Shown here: positions 42,424 through 53,479 of the stretch, one piece after another
How the letters are laid out: each line of letters starts with the position of its first letter
Numbering within the stretch: the first letter of the stretch is position 1
DNA from: Siphonodentalium dalli
Taxonomy: Eukaryota; Mollusca; Scaphopoda; Gadilida; Siphonodentaliidae
Direction: 5' to 3'
Assembly (NCBI GenBank): GCA_032622095.1
Contig: CP136066.1
Coordinates: forward strand, 62,838,609-62,902,608
Length of the DNA stretch: 64,000 nt
Program-made: the position numbers and the translations under genes
Notes under the pieces: model-generated
What the model saw: the letters and a program-made list of their open reading frames with translations, nothing else
What the model was told of the DNA's origin: nothing
Databases searched by the model: none

Positions 42424-43624
42424 CTAGAAGGTGACCCGACTTCGTCCGGGCTTTGACCTTGAATTGTCCATTTTGAAGGTCAAGGTCAAGTGGGGTCACG
42501 ATTTGACCAGTCCAAAAACACTGCCCGGACAAAAGTACCCGACAAACGTGCCCGTCGAAATCCATCCGGTTTTACCCGATTTGACCTTGAATTGATCATT
42601 TTGAAGGTCAATGTCTGGTCGGGGTCACGATATTGGACCCGTCCAAAACAATCAGTGGACAAAACTAACCCCACGTATCAAATTTCGTCGAAATCCCATC
42701 AAAATTGGCGATTTGACCTTGAAGTTACCCTATTTCAAGGTCAAGGTCACGTCGCACAGGCAGATAAATATGCTTATGAGACTCGCCATAAGAAAGTACC
42801 CCCACATACCAAGTTTCATCGAAATCCCGTGATATTCGGGCGTTTGACCTTGAAATGACCAGATTTCAAGATCAAGGTCACGTCGCACGGACAAATTAAT
42901 ATGCCTATGTTCGTCCCCGGCCGAAAATACCCCCACATACCAAGTTTCATCGAAATCGGCTGGGCCATTTTCGAGTCCATCGATTACACACACACACACA
43001 GACAGATACACACACAGATCTTTCAAAATATATAATAGACTAGAAGGTGACCCGACTTCGTCCGGGCTTTGACCTTGAATTGTCCATTTTGAAGGTCAAG
43101 GTCAAGTGGGGTCACGATTTGACCAGTCCAAAAACACTGCCCGGACAAAAGTACCCGACAAACGTGCCCGTCGAAATCCATCCGGTTTTACCCGATTTGA
43201 CCTTGAATTGATCATTTTGAAGGTCAAGGTCTGGTCGGGGTCACGATTGGACCCGTCCAAAACAATCGGTGAACAAAAGTAACCCCACGTATCAAATTTC
43301 GTCGAAATCCCATCAAAATTGGCGATTTGACCTTGAAGTTACCCGATTTCAAGGTCAACGTCACGTCGCACTCGCCATAAGAAAGTACCCCCACATACCA
43401 AGTTTCATCGAAATCCCGAGATATTCGGGCGTTTGACCTTGAAATTACCCGATTTCAAGGTCAATGTGACGTCGCACGGACAAATTAATATGCCTATGTT
43501 CGTCCACGGCCGAAAATACCCCCACGTACCAAGTTTCATCGAAATCGGCTGGGCCATTTTCGAGTCCATCGATTACACACACACACACAGACAGATACAC
43601 ACACAGATCTTTCAAAATATATAA
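42424..43624 (+). mobile_element. CTAG-bounded repeat family 1, two head-to-tail copies
   Basis: Units 42424-43039 and 43040-43624 start CTAGAAGGTGACCCGACTTC and end ATCTTTCAAAATATATAATA. The second lacks about 30 bp of the first. They contain a CATCGAAATCGG block, a (CA)n tract and many TGACCTTGA / TCAAGGTCA words. No coding potential. Junctions are exact (ATAGACTAGAAGG), so copies were added in tandem or end to end. Confidence 0.85.
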
Positions 43625-43647
43625 TAGATATATATATATATATATAC

Positions 43648-44543
43648 TAGAAGGTGATCCGACTTCGTCCGGGCTTTGACATTGAATTGTCTATTTTGAA
43701 GGCCAAGGTCAAGTGGGGTCACGATTTGACCCGTCCAAAACACAGTGCCCGAACAAAAGTACCCGACAAAAGTACCCGTCGAAATCCATCCGGTTTTACC
43801 CGATTTGACCTTGAATTGACCATTTTGAAGTTCAAGTTCAGGTGGACCAACACCCCAAAAATGGTGGAAATCGGCCCAGCGGATACCGGGAAATCGGCCC
43901 AGCGGATACCGAGATACCCTATGCATCAAATTTCGTCCGTAAAGAACCGCCAGTTTAACCCGATTTGATTTCCACTCAAGTATATAAACGCGCCTCATAT
44001 ACACACGCTCATTAATTATCAAGTTTCAGCGTAAAGATAAATTACCATCGGTGCCCGAGATATCGCCAAGACGTCTGAAACAGTCAAATGCATCGGCCGG
44101 GTAAGAGTTAACGTGATCTAACTGTATGACCTCTAACGACGTCATAGAAGTTACGCATTGTTTTTACCCTGATAGAAGATCGTACCACTTCTTCTTAATA
44201 ATTGAGGCAGATAACTAAAACGGATACATACATATTATATATCGTTGGAAAGAGGAAACACGAAAGATTCTCATAGTGTCATTATTATGACTGGCATGTT
44301 ATTATTCGCGCTGTTTCGAATCGATTTGTAAGCACCGAACTGAAATATATTAGCGCAAAAACAGATTTGACCTCGGCACGTGAAAAGTTGACCTCGCACG
44401 GACAAATTAATAGGCCTATGTTAGTCCTGACCCGAAAATACCCCCACATACCAAGTTTCATCGAAATCGGCTGGGCCATTTTCGAGTCCATCGATTACAC
44501 ACACACAAACACACAAACAGATCTTCCAAAATATATAATAGAC
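43648..44543 (+). mobile_element. CTAG-bounded repeat family 1, third copy (rearranged)
   Basis: Starts CTAGAAGGTGATCCGACTTC after a short TA run (43625-43647) and ends like the other copies (CATCGATTACACACACACAA, then AAAATATATAATAGA). The middle, about 43985-44385, is unrelated to units 1-2. Confidence 0.75.
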
Positions 44544-45619
44544 TAGCCGATGAGCCCGACGTTGTCCGGGCTATTCGACCCGATAAAATTCGTATCCGGG
44601 GCAAGATACATTCACATACCAAATTTCAAGTCGATAGCTCCACCCGTTTCCGAGATCTCGTCTGCGCATGCGCGAAGCTGGCGTCGCACGGGCTCGGCGA
44701 CCCGATAAAATTCGTATCCGGGGCAAGATACATTCACACCCCAAATTTCAAGTCGATAGCTCCACCCGTTTCCGAGATCTGGTCTGCGCATGCGCGAAGC
44801 TGGCGTCGCACGGGCTCGGCGACCCGATACAATTTGTACCCGGCGCAAGATACATTCACATAGCAAATTTCAAGTCGATAGCTCCACCCGTTCCCGAGAT
44901 CTCGTCTGCGCATGCGCGAAGCGGGCGCCGCACGGGCTCGCCGATACGACAACGTCCACCGCCTGGTCAAACTACACACACGTACCAAGTTTCGTCCCGA
45001 TCGGTCGAGAATCGTAGATTTGTATTAATGACAAACAAACTAACATACATACAGACAGAGGTCTTCAAAATATATATGAGACTAGCCGATGAGCCCGACG
45101 TTGTCCGGGCTATTCGACCCGATAAAATTCGTATCCGGGGCAAGATACATTCACATACCAAATTTCAAGTCGATAGCTCCACCCGTTTCCGAGATCTCGT
45201 CTGCGCATGCGCGAAGCTGGCGTCGCACGGGCTCGGCGACCCGATAAAATTCGTATCCGGGGCAAGATACATTCACACCCCAAATTTCAAGTCGATAGCT
45301 CCACCCGTTTCCGAGATCTGGTCTGCGCATGCGCGAAGCTGGCGTCGCACGGGCTCGGCGACCCGATACAATTTGTACCCGGCGCAAGATACATTCACAT
45401 AGCAAATTTCAAGTCGATAGCTCCACCCGTTCCCGAGATCTCGTCTGCGCATGCGCGAAGCGGGCGCCGCACGGGCTCGCCGATACGACAACGTCCACCG
45501 CCTGGTCAAACTACACACACGTACCAAGTTTCGTCCCGATCGGTCGAGAATCGTAGATTTGTATTAATGACAAACAAACAAACATACATACAGACAGAGG
45601 TCTTCAAAATATATATGAG
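44543..45619 (+). mobile_element. CTAG-bounded repeat family 2, two tandem copies
   Basis: Units 44543-45081 and 45082-45619 (539 bp) start CTAGCCGATGAGCCCGACGT and end GTCTTCAAAATATATATGAG. They differ at very few positions. Each unit holds three internal 122-bp repeats (GACCCGATAAAATTCGTATC, TCAAGTCGATAGCTCCACCC, TCTGCGCATGCGCGAAGC). The open frames that cross the copies are translated repeat. Confidence 0.9.
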
Positions 45620-45637
45620 ATATATATATATATATAT

Positions 45638-48600
45638 GAGGTAGGATTTTTCACGAGGTGAATCGCGACGCGATCAGGCGTACAGGCGATCAGGCGTACA
45701 GGCGTACAAATTTGCGGTTTTTATATACTAATTCAGAACTCGAGAACCGTTTGACCGATTAGGCTGAATCTTCGCATGTGGAACTATTTTGACCCGGGGA
45801 ATATTTATACGCTACAGACAAGTTCGTGCTGCGTGATCTTGACCCTCAAGCACTTTACATTGAACGCGCATTCCGTGGAGTAATGGGGATATCCATTTGA
45901 AATTTAGTTTGTATAGGTATAAGAGGACGGAACATTTTATCTGCATGGTCACATTCCAAACAGTATTCCCATCACGTGCAGTTTTGAGAAATGTGGCCCG
46001 ACCGGTTCACGAACTAGTGTCATGACACGGAAAATTCACATATTTCGCCATTTAAAGTTGCGACGAGTAAATATCACGGCATGACTCGTCGTGATTTTGA
46101 TAACGCAGTCATAGTAAACCATAGCAAACAGGATTTCCGCTACAAGCAATTCAGATTTCAAGAAATGGGATCAGGACGGGTAACGAAATAGAGTCGGGAC
46201 CCCGGAAATTCATATATTACGCCATTTAATGTGGCGACGAGTAAGTATCACAGTATTACTGGTCGTGATATTGACAAAGCAGCCAGGGTGAACCATTTCA
46301 AAACGGATTTCCGCCACATGCAGTTGAGATTTTAAGAAATGGGGTCAGGACGGGGCACGAAATAGAGTCGGGATCCCGGAAATTCATATATTACGCTATT
46401 AAAATTGGTGACGAGTAAGTATCACGGCCTACCTCTTCGTGATTTCGATATCACAGACAGGGAAGGCAATTCTGTACAGTATTTCCGCCACACGCAGTTC
46501 AGATTTTAAGAAATTGGGTCAGGACGGGTCACGAAATAGAGTCAGGACCCCGAAAATTCATATATTACGCCATTAAAATTGGTGACGAGTAAGTATCACG
46601 GCCTAACTCTTCGTGCTTTCGATATCACAGACAGGGGCAGGCAATTCTGTACAGGATTTCCGCCACACGCAGTTGAGATTTTAAGAAATTGGGTCAGGAC
46701 GGGTCACGAAATAGAGTCAGGACCCCGAAAATTCATATATTACGCCATTAAAATGTGTGACGAGTATGTATCACGGCATTTCTCGTCGTGATTTCGACAA
46801 CACAGGCAGGGCAGGCAATTCTGTACAAGATTTCCGCCACACGCAGTCAGATTTTAATAAATGGGGTCAGGACGGGTCACGAAATAGAGACGGGACCCCG
46901 AAAATTTACATATTACGCCATTAAAATTGGTGACGAGTAAGTATGACGTCCTAACTCTTCGTGATTTCGACAACACACACAGGGAAGGCAACTCTATTTC
47001 GTGACCCGTCCTGACCCAATTTCTTAAAATCTCAACTGCGTGTGGCGGAAATCCTATACATAATTACCTGCCCCTGTCTGTGATATCGAAAGCACGAAGA
47101 GTTAGGCCGTGATACTTACTCGTCACCAATTTTAATGGCGTAATATGTGAATTTTCGGGGTCCCGACTCTATTTCGTGACCCGTCCTCACCCATTTTCTC
47201 AAAATCTGAACTTCGTGTGGCGGAAATCCTGTATAGAATTGCCTTCCCTGTGTGTGTTGTCGAAAGCACGAAGAGTTAGGTCGTGATACTTACTCGTCAC
47301 CAATTTTAATGGCGTAATATGTGAATTTTCGGGGCTCCGTCCCTATTTCGTGACCCGTCCTGACCCCATTTCTTAAAATCTGGACTGCGTGTGGCGGAAA
47401 TCCCGTACAGTATTGCCTGCCCTATCTGTGATATCGAAATCACGAAGAGCTATGTTGTGATACTTACTCCTCAACAATTTTAATGGCGTAATATGTGAAT
47501 TTTCGGGGTCCCGACTCTATTTCGTGACCCGTCCTGACCCAATTTCTCAAAATCTGAACTGCGTGTGGCGGAAATTCTATACATAATTGCCTGCCCCTGT
47601 CTGTGATATCGAAATCACGAAGAGTTAGGCCGTGATACTTACTCGTCACCAATTTTAATGGCGTAATTTATGAATGTTCGGGGTCCTGACTCTATTTCGT
47701 GACCCGTCCTGACCCAATTTCTTAAAATCTCAACTGCGTGTGGCGGAAATCCTGTACAGAATTGCCTTCCCTCTGTGTGATGTCGAAATCACGAAGAGAT
47801 AGGCCGTGATACTTACTCGTCACCAATTTTAATGGCGTAATATGTGAATTTTCGGGGTCCCGACTCTATTTCGTGACCCGTTCTGACCCAATTTCTCAAA
47901 ATCTGAACTGCGTGTGGCGGAAATCCTGTACAGAATTGCCTTCCCTGTGTGTGTTGTCGAAATCACGAAGAGTTAGGACGTCATACTTACTCGTCACCAA
48001 TTTTAATGGCGTAATATGTAAATTTTCGGGGTCCCGTCTCTATTTCGTGACCCGTCCTGACCCCATTTATTAAAATCTGAACTGCGTGTGGCGGAAATCT
48101 TGTACAGAATTGCCTGCCCTGCCTGTGTTGTCGAAATCACGACGAGAAAGGCCGTGATACATACTCGTCACACATTTTAATGGCGTAATATATGAATTTT
48201 CGGGGTCCTGACTCTATTTCGTGAACCGTCCTGACCCAATTTCTTAAAATCTCAACTGCGTGTGGCGGAAATCCTGTACAGAATTGCCTGCCCCTGTCTG
48301 TGATATCGAAAGCACGAAGAGTTAGGCCGTGATACTTACTCGTCACCAATTTTAATGGCGTAATATATGAATTTTCGGGGTCCTGACTCTATTTCGTGAC
48401 CCGTCCTGACCCAATTTCTTAAAATCTGAACTGCGTGTGGCGGAAATACTGTACAGAATTGCCTTCCCTGTATGTGATATCGAAATCACGAAGAGGTAGG
48501 CCGTGATACTTACTCGTCACCAATTTTAATAGCGTAATATATGAATTTCCGGGATCCCGACTCTATTTCGTGCCCCGTCCTGACCCCATTTCTTAAAATC

Positions 48601-49287
48601 TCAACTGCATGTGGCGGAAATCCGTTTTGAAATGGTTCACCCTGGCTGCTTTATCAATATCACGACCAGTAATACTGTGATACTTACTCGTCGCCACATT
48701 AAATGGCGTAATATATGAATTTCCGGGGTCCCGACTCTATTTCGTTACCCGTCCTGATCCCATTTCTTGAAATCTGAATTGCTTGTAGCGGAAATCCTGT
48801 TTGCTATGGTTTACTATGACTGCGTTATCAAAATCACGACGAGTCATGCCGTGATATTTACTCGTCGCAACTTTAAATGGCGTAATATGTGAATTTTCCG
48901 TGTCACGACACTAGTTCGTGAACCGGTCGGGCCACATTTCTCAAAACTGCACGTGATGGGAATACTGTTTGGAATGTGACCATGCAGATAAAATGTTCCG
49001 TCCTCTTATACCTATACAAACTAAATTTCAAATGGATATCCCCATTACTCCACGGAATGCGCGTTCAATGTAAAGTGCTTGAGGGTCAAGATCACGCAGC
49101 ACGAACTTGTCTGTAGCGTATAAATATTCCCCGGGTCAAAATAGTTCCACATACGAAGATTCAGCCTAATCGGTCAAACGGTTCTCGAGTTCTGAATTAG
49201 TATATAAAAACCGCAAATTTGTACGCCTGTACGCCTGATCGCCTGTACGCCTGATCGCGTCGCGATTCACCTCGTGAAAAATCGTAC

Positions 49288-49290
<3 letters not shown>
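45638..49290. mobile_element. Large foldback element built of about 175-bp units
   Basis: The left end GAGGTAGGATTTTTCACGAG and the right end, read inward on the minus strand (GAGGTACGATTTTTCACGAG), are inverted. About 380 bp of unique arm follows on each side. Then come about six units on the left (borders near 46020, 46205, 46378, 46552, 46727, 46900) and about eleven inverted units on the right (47130-48880). Unit core: GACGAGTAAGTATCACGGCC, TTTCCGCCACACGCAGTTCA and GGGTCAGGACGGGTCACGAA. Arms switch at about 46990. (TA)n flanks both ends. No transposase is seen. Confidence 0.85.

Positions 49291-49380
<90 letters not shown>
49291..49380. repeat. (TA)n followed by (TC)n microsatellite
   Basis: About 18 TA units directly after the foldback element, then about 26 TC units. 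Confidence 0.97.
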
Positions 49381-49382
<2 letters not shown>

Positions 49383-49581
49383 TCTTCGCCTAATTGCATG
49401 GTACTTGTCCAATATGGTGATTGATTCAGTGTCTTATGATCTATATACCGCATATATGGCATAATATACAGGTTGGTCTCAGAAAGTTGAAAAGTTGTGT
49501 GACTCTGTCATTCAAAGTGTGTATGTGTCTGTACGCAATTACTGTGATTGGTATATGGTATCTTAGCTAAGCTGATACAAC

Positions 49582-50143
49582 TTTGATAGAGCTGATTTCG
49601 GGTTGATATCAAGATTGAGTCTTTCTGGGGAATTAGCATTTATTTACACAATACAAATATACGGACATTCCGGTATAGTTGGAATCCACCAAAACAATTG
49701 GACCTCCAGTTGTAATAGGTGAAACGTGACTGAATATTGGAATTCCAAAACATAGAGTGCCATATCACAGTTTTACAAATTCTTATATACAAAGCATGAA
49801 CAGGTGTGAATCAACGACGCGAGATTAGATTAACAGATTTGCATATAAAATATCCGATCACTACAATGGCATTAGCAGTTTGACAAATAAGTTATTATTA
49901 AAAGTAAAGCTTAGAATACGTGCGATGAATGGTAATTAATGAGCACATGCTTGGGCAAGAATTAACAAGTTGCATAAGAATAGCCAGCTGATTAATACAA
50001 AGAAATGTTGTAATTTAGAGAAAGCCTAATCTAACAAAGAAACGAACCTAACGCGAATACTATAGAAACGAACCACACATCTGATAGAGTCAAATCAATG
50101 TAAATAAACAATTTAAATAATTGTCCAAAATTAGCACTCTGAC
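49582..50143 (-). repeat. LTR (3' LTR on the element strand)
   Basis: 562 bp. Appears identical to 51195-51755 except near its end (AAACAATTTAAATAATTG against AAACAATGAAATAATTG). Confidence 0.92.
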
Positions 50144-50222
50144 CTCACACTCTCCTCCGGGTGAAATTGGTCCCACAATTTCTCTGTTTTCATGCAAAAT
50201 GAATGAGTGTTAAAATAACTTT

Positions 50223-51122
50223 TCAGGTTTGTCCTTTTCTGAATGACTTGACATATTGAACTAAACGAATGTCCTCGTTGTCTTTTTCCATCCGCTTTTG
50301 AAGGCCGCGGCGCACTGACTCGAAATCAAAGTGAGGACAATTCTCTAGCCTTTGTCGAACATATCGCCGTACAGATTCGAAATAATTTTTTTGAGCACTA
50401 CCAATGGGTGACGGTTCTGGAAGCTGATTTATGTGTAGCTGTTTTGGTACTAAACTTCCAGGTATCTTAATCGCTGGGTAATCAGATATGTAGCACATCG
50501 CTTCAAAGTCCAAATCATCTCTATTTACCCATGTGTTTTTAGTTGCTGTGAGTCCGCGCCATTTGATAAGGTATTGTGGTTCGTCCTTGTGCAGCCGTTT
50601 TCGAACAACTTTTTCAGTCACATTAACTGACTGGGAATGTTGAAAAGGTTTTGTTGTCGGAGATTCATTCTTGGGAACGATGTCGATGATTTTAGATTGG
50701 AATTGTAATGATGCCGGAAGCTGCTCCGTTGACGAATCGTGTTTCTGAACTACGGAGTCCGGTATCGTTTGGATAGCACTATTAACACTAGGTGTCGATG
50801 GCGAAACCGTGATACCAATATCAGTTTTTGAAATAACTTGAGTGTGTGTACCCACATAATCCGAAACGATCATATCTGACTGTGTCGCAGCTACACTGGT
50901 ACAATTAATTGATATCTTCTCCTTCTTTTGGATAAAATCCTCCATGCGAATTCGGTCTCTGAGTATGTTCGATGCAGACTTACATTTTCGTGTTACCTTC
51001 TTCCAGTTGAGTGACAGCGACACGTCTCCGTTCTCCGTCTTTAGGCTCCAGTCGAGTCGGTGGTTCAGAAACTCGAACGTCTTCAGGATGTTAATGATGT
51101 TTTCAGGTATCGGCTGCGTCAT
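50223..51122 (-). CDS. Chromodomain protein of the short LTR element
   Basis: The frame is open from the LTR border at 51194, but the first true ATG is at 51122 (AAGAAGAATGACG), giving 299 residues. In numbering from 51194, the N-terminal 25-90 segment includes FEFLNHRLDWSLKTENGDVS, a pattern recalled from other invertebrate element proteins. Residues 100-190 are Ser/Thr-rich and probably disordered. Residues 192-232 form a chromodomain-like fold (VTEKVVRKR, QYLIKWRG, KNTWVNRDDL) with Trp212 and Trp222 as likely cage/fold positions. The tail has a duplicated FESVRR motif (273, 291). Chromodomains of chromoviruses sit at the end of integrase and guide insertion to marked chromatin; here none of pol remains. 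It could target or package, or be a captured host segment. Confidence 0.7.
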   Translation of the reverse strand: MTQPIPENIINILKTFEFLNHRLDWSLKTENGDVSLSLNWKKVTRKCKSASNILRDRIRMEDFIQKKEKISINCTSVAATQSDMIVSDYVGTHTQVISKTDIGITVSPSTPSVNSAIQTIPDSVVQKHDSSTEQLPASLQFQSKIIDIVPKNESPTTKPFQHSQSVNVTEKVVRKRLHKDEPQYLIKWRGLTATKNTWVNRDDLDFEAMCYISDYPAIKIPGSLVPKQLHINQLPEPSPIGSAQKNYFESVRRYVRQRLENCPHFDFESVRRGLQKRMEKDNEDIRLVQYVKSFRKGQT

Positions 51123-51194
51123 TCTTCTTTTCTTCCGGGAACGTTGCGTTGCAGTTGGGGAAATAGCAACACTGCCTCGTGATTCTCTCACCAA

Positions 51195-51755
51195 TTTGAT
51201 AGAGCTGATTTCGGGTTGATATCAAGATTGAGTCTTTCTGGGGAATTAGCATTTATTTACACAATACAAATATACGGACATTCCGGTATAGTTGGAATCC
51301 ACCAAAACAATTGGACCTCCAGTTGTAATAGGTGAAACGTGACTGAATATTGGAATTCCAAAACATAGAGTGCCATATCACAGTTTTACAAATTCTTATA
51401 TACAAAGCATGAACAGGTGTGAATCAACGACGCGAGATTAGATTAACAGATTTGCATATAAAATATCCGATCACTACAATGGCATTAGCAGTTTGACAAA
51501 TAAGTTATTATTAAAAGTAAAGCTTAGAATACGTGCGATGAATGGTAATTAATGAGCACATGCTTGGGCAAGAATTAACAAGTTGCATAAGAATAGCCAG
51601 CTGATTAATACAAAGAAATGTTGTAATTTAGAGAAAGCCTAATCTAACAAAGAAACGAACCTAACGCGAATACTATAGAAACGAACCACACATCTGATAG
51701 AGTCAAATCAATGTAAATAAACAATGAAATAATTGTCCAAAATTAGCACTCTGAC
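51195..51755 (-). repeat. LTR (5' LTR on the element strand)
   Basis: 561 bp. Near-identity to the other LTR implies recent insertion. Confidence 0.92.
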
Positions 51756-51760
51756 ACAAC

Positions 51761-52882
51761 AGCTAAGCATAATGTTCGTAATGGCAATGCATTGCACATG
51801 TTGGCATGAACAGGTCCCGTACATTTACCGATTTGGCTAAATGTCTCAATCAATATACTAACTAGGCTCCGAAGTTAGAATCGAATTGCACGTAACCACG
51901 TAATGCCACCTACGTTAATTTACGTGGATAGCCAGTCGTTTGTATTTTGCAATTTTAGCCTAAACACGTTTCCGAAACATTTTATTGTGGCATAACTGCT
52001 CCACGGTTAATCGAGGTAGAACGATATATCGGCTCCGCTGTCGTAACATTTGAAATTCAGTAACACGTAACGTCAATTATTATTTAATTAGCAGTAAGAT
52101 GGTAATTTTCAGGTATATTTGTATCTTCATAATTATATATTAGACCGGTACTGTATAAGAATTTGTGATTAGCTAAACATGCATGTGAAAAGCTTATACA
52201 TTTGTATATAGACAATCAGGCTGAATTAGAAGAATACAAGGAATTTTTTACCAGCTGTTTGGGGATGTGTTGTGATTCCAAATCAAGTTGAACTTGAAAC
52301 AATTCAGCCCTCTGTCTGCAATACTTTTATGACACCCACCACCCCCATGTAACCCCATGAAACGACTGGGGACATTGTGTCACCTTTTGTACTGGATATA
52401 TAAATTAAATACTGTCGAGAGGCTGCCGATTCCTTTCACAGTAGATGATGGATGTCATGTCGTTTATGCCATTATCCACCCTATTTGTGTTGGATCGCCC
52501 CCCCCCCCTGGTGCATTATATGCGGCAAGTAACCCGTCGATGGGGGACATTCAAAAGGTGCTTAGCAAACGTGTTAGATTTCTGTTCTCAACTTGTGTGT
52601 GTCGTCTGTCAGTCTTGACATCTGGGAAGTAGAGTTATTCCGCCTCGTCTCTGTTAGCGTTTGCCAAACGTTCTCATCCATGTAGTCCTGCTTATTTGGT
52701 ATGATGTTGGTAGGTCCTGCTCAATCGCCGTGAAATTTGTGGGGGACTAATGATGCTGCTAAGCCAAAATATCGTTACTATTTCTAATGTTGTCATTTTC
52801 GGTACATTTTACTCAAACAAATCCAAGAATGCAGTGTCATTATCTATATACAACATTCAAGAACATACATATTGTAAGCTAT
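51761..52882. other. No gene recognised
   Basis: AT-rich unique DNA. A short C-run lies at about 52499-52508. Open frames are short and without domains. Confidence 0.45.
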
Positions 52883-53314
52883 TTAACCCTTTACCCAACA
52901 TAACGGCCCTGTGCCAATGCATTCTCTTATATATGCGAGTCGACCATAGGTCGCCTCGCATATATAAGAGAATGCATTGGCTTAACACATATTAAAAATG
53001 ATAAAATTGTCAAGGAATGTAGAAAAATATTATAAAAATTGTTAAAAAATGTAAGAAAAAATGTTAAAAAGTGTTAAAAAAAACACTTTAGACCAATGCA
53101 TTCTCTTATATATGCGAGGCGACCTATGGTCGACTCGCATATATAACAGAATGCATTGGCACAGGGCATAACTGTAACCATCACAATGTGGTCAATGAAC
53201 CGGTTTCAATGATATCCATATGTGTATGGTGTTATTGAGACAGAACGAAGATATTTTAGGATGTTGAAGCTTTATTTTATGCGTTTTTGGTCGTTTTGTT
53301 GGGTAAAGGGTTAA
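52883..53314. mobile_element. piggyBac-like MITE with two hairpins, second copy
   Basis: TTAACCCTTTACCCAACA at the left and the complement at the right (TTAA at 53311-53314). Relative to 29204-29602 the interior is reversed. Both internal hairpins with the AATGCATTCTCTTATATATG arms are kept. The body includes a stretch with AAGATATTTTAGGATGTTGA, comparable in reverse with 29250-29290. Confidence 0.9.
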
Positions 53315-53340
53315 TAGTGGCTGTGTTCAACATAGCCCCG

Positions 53341-53475
53341 TGAAAATAGGTTCATACTCGACCTATATGTTCATATTGGACTTATTTGATTCTGAAATAT
53401 TCCCATAGTGGACTTATACCCATTATTCCGTTTTATGGCGCGGACCGCAGTGAAAACACATTATAAAGAGTGTAC
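53341..53475 (+). repeat. Dispersed repeat R1, copy 2
   Basis: Longest of three copies (see 571-690). Core blocks: GTTCATATTGGACTTATTTG, CCCATAGTGGACTTATACCC and ATTCCGTTTTATGGCGCGGA. Confidence 0.75.
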
Positions 53476-53479
53476 ATCT

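Larger units (their letters stand above)
49582..51755 (-). mobile_element. Short LTR retroelement encoding only a chromodomain protein
   Basis: Two direct LTRs (49582-50143 and 51195-51755) flank about 1.05 kb. The 5-bp target duplication ACAAC lies at 49577-49581 and 51756-51760. On the minus strand, TTGGTGAGAGAATCACG follows the 5' LTR (a TGG-type primer site two bases in), and a purine-rich CCGGAGGAGAGTGTGAGG precedes the 3' LTR. With this duplication the LTR ends are GTCAG...TCAAA, not TG...CA. No gag, protease, RT or integrase is present. Confidence 0.88.

Noticed and set aside
44668-45402. 244-codon open frame on the plus strand
   Set aside because: It crosses the 122-bp and 539-bp repeats of CTAG family 2; related frames recur in every copy on both strands, so it is translated repeat.
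46579-48349. Several 60-70-codon frames of similar sequence
   Set aside because: They recur in copies of the foldback unit (for example 46579-46791, 47464-47652, 48137-48349) and are translations of the repeat.
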